Part shown: positions 5,155-11,603 of the stretch, one piece after another
How positions within the stretch are numbered: the stretch's first letter is position 1
How the letters are laid out: the number at the start of each line of letters is the position of its first letter
Assembly (NCBI RefSeq): GCF_040654855.1
Contig: NZ_JBFAIU010000244.1
Span: 1-11,603, forward strand
From: Asanoa sp040654855
GTDB lineage: Bacteria; Actinomycetota; Actinomycetes; Mycobacteriales; Micromonosporaceae
DNA length: 11,603 bases
Reading direction: 5' to 3'
Program-made: the position numbers and the translations under genes
The notes under the pieces: generated by a model
Database searches by the model: none
Seen by the model: only the letters and a program-made list of their open reading frames with translations
What the model was told of the DNA's origin: nothing

Positions 5155-6588
5155 ATGGAATCCATCGCGTACGACGTCATCGTCATCGGCGCGGGACCCG
5201 CGGGGGAGAACGTCGCCGACCGGGTCACGCGGGGCGGCCTCACCGTCGCCGTCGTCGAGCGGAAACTGGTCGGCGGTGAGTGCTCCTACTGGGCGTGCAT
5301 GCCGACGAAGGCGTTGCTCCGCAGCGCGACCGCGCTACGGGCGGCTCGCCGGCTGCCGGGTGCGCGCGAGGCGGTGACCGGCGACCTCGACGCGGCCGCC
5401 GTCCTGCGCCGCCGCGATTCCTTCGCCGCGCACTGGACGGACGACGAGCAGGTGTCCTGGCTCCGCTCGGCCGGGATCGCGCTGCACCGCGGCCAGGGAC
5501 GGATCAGCTCGAACCGGGCCGTCGAGGTCACGGGCGACGACGGCGTCACGACATCGCTCACGGCCCGGCACGCGGTGGTCATCGCGACCGGCAGCGGTGC
5601 ACTGGTCCCGGACGGTCTCCGCGCGGCGGCACCGTGGACGAGCCGCGAAGCGGCAGCCGCGCAGGAGGTGCCCCGCCGGCTCGCCGTCATCGGCGGCGGC
5701 GTGGTCGCGGTGGAGATGGCGACCGCGTACGCGGGCCTCGGATCCGCGGTAACCATGCTGACCCGCGACCGTCTGCTGCCCAGGGCGGAGCCGTTCGCCG
5801 GCGAGCACGTCACGAAGTCCCTGCGGGAGGCGGGCGTGTCCGTACGCGTCGGTGCCGAAGTCGCTTCGGTGAACCGGGACGACAACCGCACCGTCCACTT
5901 GATACTCACCGACGGCGAGCGGCTCGAGGCGGACGAGATCCTGGTCGCCGTCGGCCGTACACCGAACACACAGGACATCGGCCTCGACCGGATCGGGCGC
6001 AAGCCCGGCGACTGGCTCACGGTCGACGAGACGTTGCGGGTCGTCGACGAGGACGGCGCGCTGGTCGGCGACGGCTGGCTGTACGCCGTCGGCGACGTCA
6101 ACCGGCGCGCCCTGCTGACGCACCAGGGCAAGTACCAGGCCCGCGCGGCCGGCGACGTCATCGTGGCCCGGGCCAAGGGCGCGGCGGTCGAGGACGTCCC
6201 ATGGGGCCGGCACGTCGCCACGGCCGATGAGCACGCCGTGCCGCAGGTCGTCTTCACCGACCCCGAGATCGCCTCGGTCGGGCTGACCGCGGCCGCCGCC
6301 GAGGCAGCCGGCATCCGAACCCGGGTCGTCGACTACGACCTCGCCGCCGTCGCGGGAGCCGCCCTGCACGCCGACGGATACCAGGGACAGGCCCGGATGG
6401 TCGTCGACGAGGATCGCAAGGTGGTCGTCGGCTGTACGTTCGTCGGCCCGGACGTCGCGGAACTGCTGCACGCGGCGACCATCGCGGTCGTCGGCGAGGT
6501 CCCACTGGACCGGTTGTGGCACGCCGTGCCCGCCTACCCGACCGTCAGCGAGGTCTGGCTGCGCCTGCTGGAGGCGTACGGCCGTTGA
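5155..6588 (+). CDS. FAD-dependent pyridine nucleotide-disulfide oxidoreductase (MerA/Lpd-like)
   Basis: This 477-aa flavoprotein has the full class I layout. The FAD motif is VIGAGPAGENVADRV (10-24). The redox-active disulfide is GGECSYWACMPTK (Cys43 and Cys48), with ATGS at 144-147. The NAD(P) motif is IGGGVVAVEMA (179-189), the second FAD motif YAVGDVN, and a dimerisation domain follows. Beta-strand 2 of the NAD(P) domain ends in TR (203-204) rather than an acid, as in NADPH-using mercuric reductase, so NADPH is my guess. The interface motif reads AYPTVSE (460-466) where lipoamide dehydrogenases have HPTxxE, so Tyr461 replaces the catalytic His. This argues against lipoamide or glutathione chemistry and leaves quinones, metals or an unknown acceptor. 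MerA's C-terminal cysteine pair is absent. The ATG is 2 bp after the membrane-protein stop. Confidence 0.88.
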   Translation: MESIAYDVIVIGAGPAGENVADRVTRGGLTVAVVERKLVGGECSYWACMPTKALLRSATALRAARRLPGAREAVTGDLDAAAVLRRRDSFAAHWTDDEQVSWLRSAGIALHRGQGRISSNRAVEVTGDDGVTTSLTARHAVVIATGSGALVPDGLRAAAPWTSREAAAAQEVPRRLAVIGGGVVAVEMATAYAGLGSAVTMLTRDRLLPRAEPFAGEHVTKSLREAGVSVRVGAEVASVNRDDNRTVHLILTDGERLEADEILVAVGRTPNTQDIGLDRIGRKPGDWLTVDETLRVVDEDGALVGDGWLYAVGDVNRRALLTHQGKYQARAAGDVIVARAKGAAVEDVPWGRHVATADEHAVPQVVFTDPEIASVGLTAAAAEAAGIRTRVVDYDLAAVAGAALHADGYQGQARMVVDEDRKVVVGCTFVGPDVAELLHAATIAVVGEVPLDRLWHAVPAYPTVSEVWLRLLEAYGR

Positions 6589-6650
6589 CCCGCGAACGCC
6601 TGCGTGACCACCTCACGTTGAGTCAGCATCGACTGGTAGCACCAAGAACA

Positions 6651-6657
6651 GAAGGAG
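6651..6657 (+). promoter_or_regulatory. Ribosome binding site fixing the EthD-like start
   Basis: GAAGGAG lies 8 nt before the ATG at 6666. It is the strongest Shine-Dalgarno sequence in this half of the window and rules out upstream in-frame starts within the flavoprotein gene. Confidence 0.7.
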
Positions 6658-6665
6658 AGCACATC

Positions 6666-6968
6666 ATGCCAACCAAGATCACCTTGATCGTCGACAACCC
6701 GGCGAACCCCGATGAGTTCGAGAAGGCGTACGCGGAGGTGCGGGAAGCCGTCAAGGGACTGCCGAAGCTCCAGCGGGTCGAGTCGGCCAAGGTGTGGCCG
6801 AAGGAGGACGGCACGCCCACGCCCGCGTACCGGACGCTCGATCTGTACTTCGACAGCTACGAGGACGCGTCGGCCGCCGTCACCACGCCGGCCGCCGCTG
6901 CCCTGTTCGGTGGGCTCGCCGGAACGCAGGTGACGTTCACGGGCCTGTTCTCGGACATCGAGGACTAG
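6666..6968 (+). CDS. Small EthD-domain-like protein
   Basis: This 100-aa protein looks like a dimeric alpha/beta barrel of the EthD family. Features include an opening strand ITLIVDNPANPDEFEKAY, a central PKLQRVESAKVWP, and YRTLDLYFDSYEDASAAVTTPAAAAL, where a helix follows a strand, ending in a TFTGLF strand. EthD-like proteins accompany oxidative degradation or detoxification operons, but their biochemical role is often unclear. It lies 77 bp downstream of the flavoprotein on the same strand and has its own strong ribosome binding site, so it is probably the last gene of the TetR-controlled operon. Its end is only 4 bp from the convergent methyltransferase remnant. No catalytic residue can be named with confidence. 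Confidence 0.78.
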   Translation: MPTKITLIVDNPANPDEFEKAYAEVREAVKGLPKLQRVESAKVWPKEDGTPTPAYRTLDLYFDSYEDASAAVTTPAAAALFGGLAGTQVTFTGLFSDIED

Positions 6969-6972
6969 CGGC

Positions 6973-7345
6973 TCAGCCCCGCGGCGCCGGGTAGGCGGTC
7001 GGGACGCACGGTGTGTCCCAAGTGGACCGCACAGTCGGACGGCGGCAGGTGTACGTGAGTGCCGGCGGGAGATTTCGCGACGCACTCGCGATCACCTCGT
7101 CGAACATGCCGTGCAGCAGTCGGCGCAGCCCGCGGGCGCCGGCCAGCGGCAGCGCCTGCAGATAGGCGAACGTGGCGAACCCCGCGCCGGGGGCGAGCAC
7201 GTTGGCCACCGTGTGCCGCGGGCGGGAAGAGCGACCACGGCAGGCCGCTGACGACCGCGTCGACCCGGTCCACGCGGGACCCCGCCTGGAGCCGGCGGCG
7301 CTGCACCTCGGCGTCACCACGGTCAAGACTAATGTCGGCAACCTG
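6973..7345 (-). pseudogene. Truncated, frameshifted phospholipid/SAM methyltransferase remnant
   Basis: Two minus-strand frames together spell the C-terminal half of a PmtA-like methyltransferase. The first, read from about 7345 to 7220, gives RVDAVVSGLPWSLFPPA, the family motif IV region. The second, from about 7220 to the TGA at 6973, gives HTVANVLAPGAGFATFAY and then GMFDEV and RNLPPALTYTCRR. The switch falls within CCCGCGGCACAC around 7213-7226, consistent with loss of two bases or gain of one. The N-terminal half with the SAM-binding glycine motif is missing, and what lies upstream is the end of the PPOX-fusion gene. It is therefore both truncated and frameshifted and should be inactive. 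A sequencing error could explain the frameshift but not the missing half. Confidence 0.7.
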
Positions 7346-7401
7346 ATGACCAAGACACCAACCGGGTGCAGCTGGCCCGTGTTCGCCGTCCGCGCCCGGT
7401 C

Positions 7402-8184
7402 TCACCGAGCAGACGTAGGCAGCAGTTCGAAGTGGATGGTGCGGCCGGTCTTGCGACGTCCCAGCCGATGGGTCAGCGGCACGAGGACCCCGTGCAGCAG
7501 TGGGTACTTTGCCCGCAGCGCACGGGCCGCCGCGGCGTGCTCGACGCCGCTCAGCTTGCGCGCGACCGCGTGCACGGCGGCACCGGTAGGCACGCCGCGC
7601 GCGGTCGACGGCGCGACCGTGACGGCCGGGTTGTTGCGGATGCGCCGGGTCTTCCACGCCTTCTGGTAACTGCGCACATAGGTGTGCCCGCCGGCCACGA
7701 CGATGCTGACCGGCGTCGTGACCGGTGTGCCGTCCCGGCGGAACGTCGTGAGCGCGACCGTCTTCTGCCGGGCGAACGGCGCCCACTCCGGCGTCGCGGT
7801 CGCGTCGACGCGACCCAGCACCCACCCCAGTTGACGCCACCGCTCCACGAGAGCGACTGCGGCCAGCACGGCGGACACGGCGATCAGCACGGTCTGACCG
7901 GTGGCGCCACCGACGTTGCGGTCGACAATGTGCGAAGCGGTATGCGCCAGACTGCCGACCAGATAGCCGGCCAACCCGACGGTGAACCCGTCGGCCCACA
8001 CGAGCGCGAGCAACAACGCGGCCCCGAGCCCCAACTGAAACGCCCCGGCGTCGTGCACGAAGTGCACGCTGGGCGGAAAGTCCACGAACGATGCGAATGA
8101 ATCCGGCGCGACCAGCCCCCAGAACCCCGCGGTGAGGGACAGCAGCGCGAGGAGCACGGTGATGGCAATGAGCATTCGTCTCAT
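7402..8184 (-). CDS. Four-helix membrane domain fused to a PPOX-class F420-dependent-like oxidoreductase
   Basis: This is a 260-aa two-domain protein. Residues about 4-116 hold four hydrophobic helices (4-26, 46-63, 67-86, 96-114), with VHFVHDAGAFQLGLGAA and HTASHIVDRN between them. This resembles the small DUF4345-like membrane proteins of actinobacteria. Residues 133-258 form a split-barrel PPOX domain: FARQKTVALTTFRRDGTPV, then TRRIRNNPAVTVAPSTARG, and LLHGVLVPLTHRL. Actinobacterial members of this PPOX class often use coenzyme F420, though flavin or heme binding is possible. The domain would face the cytoplasm if the N-terminus is inside. The start is uncertain: the ATG at 8184 is only 1 nt after GAGG, while the in-frame ATG at 8175 has that GAGG 10 nt upstream. 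Upstream in-frame codons to 8244 look non-coding. The substrate is unknown. Confidence 0.83.
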   Translation of the reverse strand: MRRMLIAITVLLALLSLTAGFWGLVAPDSFASFVDFPPSVHFVHDAGAFQLGLGAALLLALVWADGFTVGLAGYLVGSLAHTASHIVDRNVGGATGQTVLIAVSAVLAAVALVERWRQLGWVLGRVDATATPEWAPFARQKTVALTTFRRDGTPVTTPVSIVVAGGHTYVRSYQKAWKTRRIRNNPAVTVAPSTARGVPTGAAVHAVARKLSGVEHAAAARALRAKYPLLHGVLVPLTHRLGRRKTGRTIHFELLPTSAR

Positions 8185-8272
8185 ACCTCGTGGACGGCCC
8201 CACGCTCGGATGTGTGACGGCCGTGGATGTGACCGGCGCCGCACGCTTGATTCGTACCGCGGGCAAATGTCG

Positions 8273-8301
8273 TTGACAGCACTGATGGCTGTTGATTCGC
8301 T
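8273..8301 (+). promoter_or_regulatory. Promoter of the APH-fold kinase gene
   Basis: A perfect TTGACA (8273-8278) is followed after 17 bp by TTCGCT (8296-8301), a weak -10. Transcription would begin near 8308, leaving a leader of about 30 nt before the GTG at 8340. This argues against the TTG at 8292, which would lie inside the promoter. Confidence 0.5.
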
Positions 8302-8339
8302 CTGACAACGAATCGTCGGCAGACAAGGACACCCGTTCA

Positions 8340-9296
8340 GTGAGCGACACGCCGGATCTCGGTCCCGCGCCGGAGCGTATCGATGTCCCCGTTGAGCTCG
8401 TGAGTCGGCTCGTGGCCAAACAGTTTCCGCAGTGGGCGGAACTGCCGGTCACCCCCGTGGCCAACGGCGGCTGGGACAACCGGACCTTCCATCTCGGGCC
8501 GCGGATGTCGGTCCGGATGCCGAGCGCGGCCGAGTACGCGCTGGCCGTGGACAAAGAGCATCGGTGGCTACCGGCGTTGGCGCCCCGCCTGCCCCTGCCC
8601 GTCTCCACTCCGATCGCGAAGGGGGAGCCCGGCGAGGGATATCCCTTCCCGTGGTCGATCTACGCGTGGCTCGACGGCGAACCGGCGAGAGCTGACCGCA
8701 TCGCCGACCCGATCCGGTTCGCGGTGGACCTGGCCGAGTTCCTGGCGGCCTTGCGGCAGATCGATCCAGCAGACGGTCCGCGTCCCGGACTACACAACTG
8801 GTACCGCGGCGGAACCCTGAAGACCTATGAAGGCTTGCTCCGGGGGGCGCTCACGAAGCTGGCCGGTCACGTCGACGTTGACCTCGTCACCGAGATCTGG
8901 CAGGACGCGCTGGCCGCGCCGTGGGACGGGACCGAGCTGTGGTTCCACGGCGACGTCGCCCAGGGCAACATCCTGCTCTCTGCGGGGCAACTGGCCGCCG
9001 TCATCGACTTCGGCACCTGCGGCGTCGGCGACCCGGCCTGCGACCTGGCGATCGCCTGGACGCTGCTGACCGTCGAAGGGCGGCAGGTGTTCCGGGAGAA
9101 GCTGACCGTCGACGAGGCGTCCTGGTCGCGGGGGCGCGGCTGGGCACTCTGGAAGACCCTCACCACACGCGCCAGCACACTGGACGACGGCGACGAGGAG
9201 GCCGACACCGCTCGGCGCGTCCTCGACGGCATCATCGCCGACTATGTTGCGTGCCGTGGCGACCAACCACGCCGAGGCGGCTCCCGGACGCCTTGA
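8340..9296 (+). CDS. Aminoglycoside phosphotransferase (APH) family kinase
   Basis: This is a 318-aa soluble protein with the APH/choline-kinase fold. The nucleotide-binding N-lobe includes NGGWDNRTFHLG (42-53) and VRMPSA. The hinge region is YPFPWSIYAWLDGE (101-114). The catalytic loop is WFHGDVAQGNILL (201-213) with Asp205 and Asn210, and the metal-binding IDFG follows with Asp223, then GDPACDLA. All key residues are present, so it is probably an active phosphotransferase. This broad subgroup is common in actinobacteria and is usually not shown to confer resistance; the true substrate is unknown. The GTG at 8340 has AAGGA 10 nt upstream and fits the TTGACA promoter. It ends 1 bp from the convergent LPLTG gene, leaving no room for an intervening terminator. 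Confidence 0.88.
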   Translation: MSDTPDLGPAPERIDVPVELVSRLVAKQFPQWAELPVTPVANGGWDNRTFHLGPRMSVRMPSAAEYALAVDKEHRWLPALAPRLPLPVSTPIAKGEPGEGYPFPWSIYAWLDGEPARADRIADPIRFAVDLAEFLAALRQIDPADGPRPGLHNWYRGGTLKTYEGLLRGALTKLAGHVDVDLVTEIWQDALAAPWDGTELWFHGDVAQGNILLSAGQLAAVIDFGTCGVGDPACDLAIAWTLLTVEGRQVFREKLTVDEASWSRGRGWALWKTLTTRASTLDDGDEEADTARRVLDGIIADYVACRGDQPRRGGSRTP

Positions 9297-9297
9297 C

Positions 9298-10056
9298 TCA
9301 GGTCCGCCGCCGGCGGCCGGCGAGCACCAGTCCTGCGCCGCCGAGGGCCAGCAGGGCACCAACTGCGGCCAAGGCCGCGACGGGAGTGCCGGTCAACGGC
9401 AGCGCGGCGCCGTCACCGGCGCCGCCGCCCGGGGCGTGGCCGCCGACGGCTGACGTCGACGGTGTGGCGGTGCGGGACGGTCGCGGTGACGGACTGCCCG
9501 AGGGGCAGTCGCCCGGCTTGGCGTCCTCGATCGTCACGGCCAGCGCCGCCACATTGTTCGCGGGGTTCGGGTCGTTCTCGTACTCGATCCGCGCCTCACC
9601 CGGCGTCGTGCACTTCTGCAGGATCCGGATGGCGATGCTGTACGGGAAGCCGTTTACGTGGACACCGCTCGGATTGTCGTAGTCGGGGTAGTTCATCGTC
9701 ACCGACCGGCACCGCAGGTGCGTTCGGGGCGTGATCACCTCGCAGTACGAAGGCACTTCGTCGTACCAGAACTCCGTGCCGCCCGGCAGGCGGATGTCGG
9801 TGACGTACCCGCCGGTCTGGACGATGCTCGGGCCGTAGTTGTGCCCGAATAGCTGGACCTGAACCTGCCATCCGATCTTTCCGCTCGTCGGCCTCAGTTC
9901 CAGGGCGAGGTCGGCCACCGGCGCCTCGTCGGCGACCGCGACGCCGACACCGGCGCCGACGGCGATCAACGGCGCGGCCACACACGCGAGCACGCCACGA
10001 ACCAACCGGGAAACGGCCACCACCAGCTCCAAGATCGATCGAAACGAACGCATCAT
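9298..10056 (-). CDS. Secreted LPLTG-anchored cell-surface protein with a DUF11/CARDB-like domain
   Basis: This 252-aa protein is built for export and cell-wall attachment. A signal peptide occupies about 1-42, with likely cleavage after AVA. A beta-rich ectodomain covers about 45-180 and ends in ENDPNPANNVAALAV, typical of DUF11/CARDB immunoglobulin-like folds. The ectodomain and linker carry four cysteines (in SYCEV, LRCRS, QKCTT and GDCPS) that could form disulfides. A Pro/Ser/Thr-rich stalk (about 184-218) is followed by the sortase signal LPLTG (219-223), a hydrophobic helix and a GRRRRT tail. The start is well supported: GAGGAG lies 5 nt before the ATG at 10056 and 8 nt before a second ATG at 10053. 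It is divergent from a SigE-family sigma factor across an 86-bp gap. Ligand or adhesion role is unknown. Confidence 0.85.
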   Translation of the reverse strand: MMRSFRSILELVVAVSRLVRGVLACVAAPLIAVGAGVGVAVADEAPVADLALELRPTSGKIGWQVQVQLFGHNYGPSIVQTGGYVTDIRLPGGTEFWYDEVPSYCEVITPRTHLRCRSVTMNYPDYDNPSGVHVNGFPYSIAIRILQKCTTPGEARIEYENDPNPANNVAALAVTIEDAKPGDCPSGSPSPRPSRTATPSTSAVGGHAPGGGAGDGAALPLTGTPVAALAAVGALLALGGAGLVLAGRRRRT

Positions 10057-10061
10057 TAGAT

Positions 10062-10067
10062 CTCCTC
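10062..10067 (-). promoter_or_regulatory. Ribosome binding site of the LPLTG protein gene
   Basis: On the minus strand this reads GAGGAG, followed by ATCTA and tandem ATGATG codons. Spacing is 5 nt to the first ATG and 8 nt to the second, so initiation at 10053 is about as likely as at 10056. Confidence 0.7.
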
Positions 10068-10142
10068 AGGGGCGCTCCAGCCATGCCCGTTCGGACGATC
10101 TTGGCTAACGCTGTGACAATCCGCGGTGGGAGGGAGACGACG

Positions 10143-10709
10143 GTGGACGTGAGGCAACCTTCCGGACCGCCGGACCGTGGTAGGGGCGTGACGGACCAAA
10201 CCAAGCCAATGTCCGCGGCGGATGCGTCGTACGTGGCATTCGTCGAGGTGGCCTGGCAGCGCCACATCCGGCTGGCGATGCTGCTGACCGGCGATCGGTG
10301 GCAGGCCGAGGAGCTGCTCCAGGACAGCCTGGTCAGGATGTACGAGCGGTGGCGCAAGCTGTCCCGGCTCGACGACCTGCACGCTTACCTGCGGCGCTGC
10401 CTCGTCAACAACCACACCTCCGGCTGGCGGCGGCGTCGCCGGGAGAGCCTCGTCCCGGAGGTGCCCGACCGTGCGGCGCCCGCCGGTGGTGGGTTCGACC
10501 AGGACGCCGACGACCTGCGGCGGGCGCTGCTGGCCCTGCCGCCGAAGCAGCGGGCGGTGGTGGTGCTGCGCCACTACGAGGACCTGCCGGAGCGGGCGGT
10601 GGCCGAGGTGCTCGGCTGCTCGGTCGGCACGGTCAAGAGCCAGCACTCCCGGGCCCTGGAGAAGCTCCGCCAGCTCGTGGAACAACCCTCCTACTCAGGA
10701 AACAGGTGA
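10143..10709 (+). CDS. SigE-family (ECF-like) RNA polymerase sigma factor
   Basis: This is a 188-aa group-4 sigma factor of the actinobacterial SigE family. Region 2 covers about residues 30-95: the start YVAFVEVAWQRHIRLAMLL, then DRWQAEELLQDSLVRMYERW. Region 4 covers about 127-178 with LPPKQRAVVVLRHYEDL and the helix-turn-helix ERAVAEVLGCSVGTVKSQHS. There is no region 3. The GTG at 10143 is preceded by AGGGAG at 6 nt; the ATG at 10083 lacks a ribosome binding site, and a GTG at 10188 is a shorter alternative. It lies 6 bp before a membrane protein gene, its probable regulator. Such factors in streptomycetes control envelope or secondary functions, and regulons differ widely. No convincing sigma-70 promoter is seen in the 86-bp divergent gap, so autoregulation is possible but unproven. 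Confidence 0.9.
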   Translation: MDVRQPSGPPDRGRGVTDQTKPMSAADASYVAFVEVAWQRHIRLAMLLTGDRWQAEELLQDSLVRMYERWRKLSRLDDLHAYLRRCLVNNHTSGWRRRRRESLVPEVPDRAAPAGGGFDQDADDLRRALLALPPKQRAVVVLRHYEDLPERAVAEVLGCSVGTVKSQHSRALEKLRQLVEQPSYSGNR

Positions 10710-10715
10710 ACAGGC

Positions 10716-11573
10716 ATGCACAACCTCGATGAGCGGTTGCACGACCTCGTCGACGGGGAGGTCGACTCCGCCGCGCCGGTGGGAACGCTGCTGGAGCGGG
10801 GCCGGCGGGCCCGGCGCCGCCGTCGGACCGCGATGGCGGGCTCGACGCTCGCGGTGCTGGCCCTGGCCGCCGTCGGCGTCGCGGCCGCCGTGCAGCCGGG
10901 ACCGGCCAGCCCCGACGTCACCGCCGGCGCGACGTCGCCGCAGCTCAAGCTCGCCTCGGCCTTTGCCACGAGCAAGGACATCAGCTATCGCGTACGGGTG
11001 ACGGCCGACGTCGTCGGTGGCGGCAGCAAGCTGACCTACGAGGGGGCGTTCGACCCCACGACCGACACGGGGTACGTGCGCGTGCCGCTGGACGACTCCG
11101 TGCAGACCGAACTGCTGATCAACGGTACGAGGTACGCCGGCGGCGAGCCGCCGACCGGGCCGCTGCCTGACGACAAGCAGGGACCGGGGGAGAAGTACGG
11201 CCGCTACGGCCAGTATCCCGGGACCTATGACCAGCTGTCCCTCTACGCCGAGCCCGGCAGCGTCCTGGCCGCCGCCGCACCGGACCCCGCCGCGCTCTAC
11301 GACGTCTTCCAGAAGACGAACGCCACCGTCACCGAGAACAGCGACGGCACCCTGCACTTCGCCTTCAACACCCAGCACGACGGCGGCTCGAACGCGATCT
11401 CCGGCGACATCACCCTCGACGCCGACGGCCGGCTCGGCAAGGTGACGCTGAGCGACACGTGGGAGTCGACCCAGAAGGCCGCCACGGGTACGGCGATCGC
11501 GACGCTCGAGCTGTTCGACTACGGCGTCGAGGTCAAGGTCGAGCGTCCGACCGACGTCGTCCCCGCCAACTAG
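10716..11573 (+). CDS. Single-span membrane protein, probable partner of the SigE-family sigma factor
   Basis: This 285-aa protein has a short cytoplasmic N-terminus (1-37: MHNLDERLHDLVDGE then an Arg-rich stop), one membrane helix (about 38-59) and a large extracytoplasmic domain. The outer part (about 78-280) is beta-rich, with TYEGAFDPTTDTGYVRVPL, INGTRYAGG and a repeat of that pattern in NAISGDITLDADGRLGKVTL. This looks like the LolA/LppX/LprG-type half-barrel, a resemblance by eye only. There is no HxxxCxxC zinc motif, so it is not a classic ZAS anti-sigma factor. Position 6 bp after the sigma gene and topology suggest it senses an envelope signal and controls sigma activity through its short N-terminus. 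AGGTG lies 7 nt before the ATG. Function is inference; topology is well supported. Confidence 0.82.
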   Translation: MHNLDERLHDLVDGEVDSAAPVGTLLERGRRARRRRRTAMAGSTLAVLALAAVGVAAAVQPGPASPDVTAGATSPQLKLASAFATSKDISYRVRVTADVVGGGSKLTYEGAFDPTTDTGYVRVPLDDSVQTELLINGTRYAGGEPPTGPLPDDKQGPGEKYGRYGQYPGTYDQLSLYAEPGSVLAAAAPDPAALYDVFQKTNATVTENSDGTLHFAFNTQHDGGSNAISGDITLDADGRLGKVTLSDTWESTQKAATGTAIATLELFDYGVEVKVERPTDVVPAN

Positions 11574-11574
11574 A

Positions 11575-11603
11575 CCCGATCGGGGGCGACCGCGGCCGCG
11601 GTC
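11575..11603. terminator. Paired palindromes after the final gene, possible terminator
   Basis: Two bases after the TAG are CCCGATCGGG (11575-11584), a perfect 10-bp palindrome, and GACCGCGGCCGCGGTC (11588-11603), a perfect 16-bp palindrome. The second can fold as a 6-bp stem with a GGCC loop. The window ends here, so a T-tract or extension of the arms cannot be judged. Confidence 0.4.

Noticed and set aside
5335..6522. Long antisense frame opposite the flavoprotein gene
   Set aside because: It is a codon-bias shadow in high-GC DNA; the plus-strand frame has complete family motifs and this one has none.
6965..8608. A very long open frame on the minus strand spanning several genes
   Set aside because: Most of it is Arg/Gly/Ala-rich shadow translation of the PPOX-fusion and APH genes. 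Only a short part near 7220-7345 matches a protein family, and that is reported as the pseudogene.
8340..9296. Calling the APH-fold gene an antibiotic resistance gene
   Set aside because: The fold and catalytic residues are clear, but this subgroup is broad and nothing in the sequence or context points to a drug substrate.
10083..10142. Longer sigma factor from an ATG at 10083
   Set aside because: There is no Shine-Dalgarno sequence before it, while AGGGAG precedes the GTG at 10143 at good spacing; region 2 starts well after both.
10143..10709. The SigE-family factor as the target of the RsbW-like protein
   Set aside because: It is more than 6 kb away, has its own adjacent membrane partner, and SigB-type rather than ECF-like factors are the usual targets of GHKL anti-sigma kinases.
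1..11603. CRISPR array, insertion sequence, prophage or integrase genes
   Set aside because: I found no spaced direct repeats, transposase or integrase motifs, or tRNA attachment site.

Overview
The window is high-GC DNA with strong G/C preference at third codon positions, frequent GTG starts and tightly packed genes. It reads as chromosomal DNA of a filamentous actinomycete. The family content fits Streptomycetales or Micromonosporaceae: a Methyltransf_19-type methyltransferase, an F420/PPOX-type enzyme, a SigE-family sigma factor with a membrane partner, and an LPxTG surface protein. The exact genus is inference. I see no tRNA, rRNA, CRISPR array, insertion sequence or origin.

Layout. (A) 105-908: SAM-dependent methyltransferase of the DUF574/Methyltransf_19 family. 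(B) 1023-3850: a stress-signalling locus. On the minus strand, rsbQ (alpha/beta hydrolase) overlaps rsbP (PAS plus PP2C phosphatase) by 4 bp. Divergently, a STAS-domain anti-sigma-antagonist is followed by a GHKL anti-sigma-kinase-like protein. Together these are the four protein classes of an energy-stress partner switch; no sigma factor is attached. (C) 3866-6968: a TetR regulator divergent from a DUF308-like membrane protein, a mercuric-reductase/lipoamide-dehydrogenase-like flavoprotein and a small EthD-like protein. Two palindromic operator candidates flank a TTGACA promoter in the 123-bp control region. (D) 6973-8184, minus strand: a decayed remnant of a phospholipid-methyltransferase-like gene, and a four-helix membrane domain fused to a PPOX/F420-type domain. 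(E) 8340-9296: an APH-fold kinase. (F) 9298-10056, minus strand: a secreted LPLTG-anchored protein, divergent from a SigE-family sigma factor and its single-span membrane partner (10143-11573).

How the parts work together. In region B, a small-molecule signal bound by RsbQ would switch on RsbP. RsbP would dephosphorylate the STAS protein, which would then sequester the kinase and free its target sigma factor, presumably encoded elsewhere. In region C, the TetR protein would repress itself and a redox operon until an effector is bound. In region F, the sigma factor and membrane partner look like an envelope-sensing pair, and the divergent surface protein is a candidate target. Several genes (105, 3022, 4465) show a TANNNT -10 element exactly 6 nt upstream of the start codon, suggesting leaderless mRNAs.
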